Origin: Stichopus chloronotus | Taxonomy: Eukaryota; Echinodermata; Holothuroidea; Aspidochirotida; Stichopodidae | Assembly (NCBI GenBank): GCA_021234535.1 | Contig: CM037845.1 | Location: 4,492,501-4,556,500, forward strand | DNA: 64,000 bases | Direction: 5' to 3' | Notes under the pieces: model-generated | The model's input: the letters and a program-made list of their open reading frames with translations, nothing else | Told to the model about the DNA's origin: nothing | The model's database searches: none | Made by a program: the position numbers and the translations under genes | Shown here: one piece after another, positions 61,205-64,000 of the stretch | Layout of the letters: each line of letters starts with the position of its first letter | Numbering within the stretch: the stretch's first letter is position 1

Positions 61205-64000
61205 TTGCAAATCTATTGACGTACTAAATCGAACTCAGTGCGCGCCGACCAAGGCCATAGTAGTAACGCGGCAACTTCAGTCGAATGTTAACCTTACACG
61301 TGGTTTATAATCATAGAGGATACATCAAATATAGATGAGCAGAAATGAAATGACAGACACGAAGTAAGGTAAGGAAATAAAGAGATAAAAAAAAACAAAA
61401 CAAAAAGGAAATAAAAACAAAAAGGACGACGACACGATCTGAACCTTTAATTGGCCCTCCCGAACAATATAAATAGAAGTAGTTAAGAAATGGTTTGGGA
61501 GTATCTGGCATATGATCTTGATGTAAAAAAAAATGAAGAAAGCTGTAATTACTGAAATTACAAACTGTTGTCTCCATTCATGACGAGGCAGAACTTCTCA
61601 CTTTGAAACTATTTTTAGACGGAATTAATTTTATTTTACAACAATCGAAAATGTTCGTGCTGTATTAATACAGAAATAGGCCTGTTTTAAAAAATGCACG
61701 AAATGAGAATTAGGCGTTTGTTGTGACACTTCCACAATTTGTGTGTGCAAAGTATGTAAAATTGTTTGGGTGATGAAATTATTTCTTTATCACTTTTCAT
61801 TGCGACTCAGAGTAAAATAAGTAAGCAGTCACTGGAAAAGAAAACAAAACGTAGCAATTTAAGGTAACGTAAAAGCAAAATAATGCCTCCTAGCTGGTGA
61901 AAACGTATTTAATTTTCAACATTAATGTTCTTAGAAGTCGGTAACTTGAAATTGAGACATTTCTACGTTTCCATCTGTGAGTTTCATTTCACTTACATAA
62001 AGCTAACTTCAACAAGACATCAAAAAAGCTATAGGAAAAAAAAAAATTAGTCCTCCTCTAAAAAGTCCCCATATTAATCAACATAAATAAGAAAAATGCC
62101 TTATAATATTTTGTTTTTATCAACTTCCATCATGAGTGATTGATGCAGAGGGCCTTTAAGTCATGATACTACAGCCAAGGGTGAGAAAAGATGCTGGAGG
62201 CAAGCTCTTTAGAAAGTTGGCTAAAATTATAAGTAAATACAATACAAGGTTGTATAACCGGTGACATAACTAACACAAGAATATGTACAACTCTGAAATC
62301 ACTTTCCCTGTGTCAAGGTCAACGCTAGAACAAGAAGAAAAAACACATATAAGGTGCACTTTTTTGATTCTCTACTGATGGAATATAGGCTTACATATGC
62401 TAAAGAGTGTCTTCCATTGAACAGGTGAAGATACGGTAACGTAAAAGTTTAATCCGGGATATTTTATCACCTTCAGAAAGAACGTGTGAACGTCAATTAA
62501 ATTAGTACTAAAATCATCAGTTATCATTTCTATACTTTCTACAGATCACTGTTTGTTCAGGAAATTACCCACATCAAACGACACTAGTTGGTTTATAGGT
62601 ATTATGGCCTATAGACAAACGCCATTGGCTTAATGTGTTCTAAGCTTTTTTTTGGGCACTGCAAGATACACATAACATTGCTTAGGCACATTCGTTATGG
62701 AATATGATGGAATATTTAGCCTAAATATGTATAACTTATGAGCAATTTTTCAGTATATCTTCTTTATTGAAGGAATATATTGCTGTGTACCCTATTCTTC
62801 ATTTATTAAAGTTATTATTTTGTTACAACTGATTAAATAATATATTCATCTTATTTGTCTACTCATTGGATAGTCAATATCAGATTGCTTGGTTGTATCA
62901 TCAGATTTTGCATTCTATGTTTTTACTAATTTTAGTATCTTAGATAGCAAATTTGTTATTCCCCTTTAAATCCTTCTATTCGATCGTTGCAACGTACTTC
63001 TATAAAATATGTACTATAATATTTTTTTTAATATTATTCATCTTTTGGAAAAGCTCGCCGTAATTCGTTACTGTCTAAACAATGGTTCCCTAGCTGGTTG
63101 GTTTTTATTATAAATTGCTCACAGTTAAATTACTCATGATACTGTAAGTAGTCGGTAGCAAAAGTTAAAAACCCACATTTATATTAGAATCTCTGGAGCG
63201 CATGGAATGTTTCAGAATCAGATTTAGTTCATGAGTTTTACAGTAAACTAAGTAAAAGGTATTATTTCTAGCTGGATGAATACATTTGAGAAAGTTCTCA
63301 TAATATTGGGAAAAGTTTTAAAGGTATTTTACATCATTATTCTCCAATAACAAACATCTGAAGAATCAAATGTGAGCATAAACTTCTCAAAGTATGTAAA
63401 ACAAACTTAGAGATGCGTTTTTTTTTTTTCCTAATATTACAGTATTTTACACTAATACTTGGAAAAACGAAAATCAAAATGTAAAGAAAATTGTTGTAAT
63501 CCTTGAGTTACACAACAGGTCAAAAAATTAAAACAGAAAAATAAAGACAGAAGAAGACAAAAGGAGGACAAACCTTTCACTCAACTTTAAAGTTGGAAGC
63601 GACCCTGAATGTCGTTCCAAGATCGAAGTATCATGATTTGTAAACACTTGTGGTTTAATTATCAGGAACGTGTGTAAGGCAGTCTATAGCCTATACTGGA
63701 TCCAATCTGTCAGAAACCTTGAAACTAAATCTTCGAATTTTATTTTAATTGCTCCGTAATCCATCTACTCATCCATTTCTTCAAGTTTTTTCCCGTTTCC
63801 TACAGCCAAATTAAGAAAAAGGATTTCCTTTAGGTTTGATGAAGTTGACAGGCAGCGTCCCCTATGGCCCTCAATTTGACAAACTGACAAAGGAGTATTA
63901 CAGAGCGGACCAAGCCTTTTGATTAGATGGGGTTTTATCATATAGCCAAACTTTATTCATTGAAGAGACCCTCCAAAGGCGAAGAGGGCCACCAACTGGC

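Larger units (their letters stand above)
48156..64000. other. No gene recognised downstream of the deiodinase-like gene
   Basis: AT-rich DNA with the overlapping hairpins at 50025, the GA repeat at 51887, the 24-bp repeat at 52664, G/C runs at 53223, 53350, 54457 and 56420, a transposon end at 53397, the inverted dispersed repeat copy, the palindrome at 56634 and the TGACGTATCG array. Frames at 59898-60332 and 60314-60574 show no recognisable protein. Confidence 0.6.

Noticed and set aside
63800..63890. Possible acceptor (tttcctacag) and short open frame near the window end
   Set aside because: Only about 20 codons stay open, with no donor or recognisable product. It could be an exon start, but nothing supports it.
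1..64000. tRNA, rRNA, CRISPR, bacterial operons or viral genes
   Set aside because: None was recognised. B-box-like words occur singly without a foldable tRNA, and no operon-like gene spacing or viral enzyme motif was seen.

Overview
This is eukaryotic, non-microbial DNA. It is AT-rich, most of it carries no long open reading frame, and it holds one clear split gene with GT-AG introns among microsatellites, homopolymer runs and transposon remains. The gene family, the base composition and the repeated short word TAGGCCTA fit a marine invertebrate, possibly an echinoderm. That placement is inference; the sequence does not prove it.

The one well-supported gene lies on the + strand from 35187 to 47351. 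Five exons join in frame across canonical splice sites and encode at least 303 residues of an iodothyronine-deiodinase-like protein with a thioredoxin fold. The family landmarks are present: the EAHPSDGW block, the second histidine (QHQN), the RIQAAR helix and the VDNMNN block. Where classical deiodinases carry selenocysteine (SCTU), this protein reads SISC, with an ordinary TGC cysteine codon, and the usual upstream cysteine is isoleucine. About 100 residues before the catalytic domain do not resemble the vertebrate membrane anchor. A splice acceptor directly before the first ATG suggests a further exon upstream. Intron 3 is 9.4 kb long. A degenerate 57-bp minisatellite ends just before exon 4, and a poly(A) signal lies about 775 bases after the stop.

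1-35185: no convincing gene. It contains an intact 759-bp non-autonomous hAT-type element (12048-12806) with a perfect 8-bp target duplication and three GC-rich hairpins inside; two copies of a dispersed repeat family (about 2090-2720 and 29800-30790); a (CAT)n microsatellite; many poly-G/poly-C runs; and clusters of regulator-like words, namely a triple DR1 nuclear-receptor site at 3404 and a double CRE palindrome at 15200. Two short ORFs (16905, 20061) are weak candidate exons.

47352-64000: the 3' UTR of the deiodinase gene, then sequence without a recognisable gene. It holds overlapping inverted repeats at 50025-50081, a 24-bp tandem repeat at 52664, a transposon end at about 53397, an inverted copy of the dispersed repeat at about 53640-54090, a perfect palindrome at 56634 and a TGACGTATCG array at 61167.

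No tRNA, rRNA, CRISPR array or intact transposase was recognised. All repeat and family assignments were made by eye, without database comparison.
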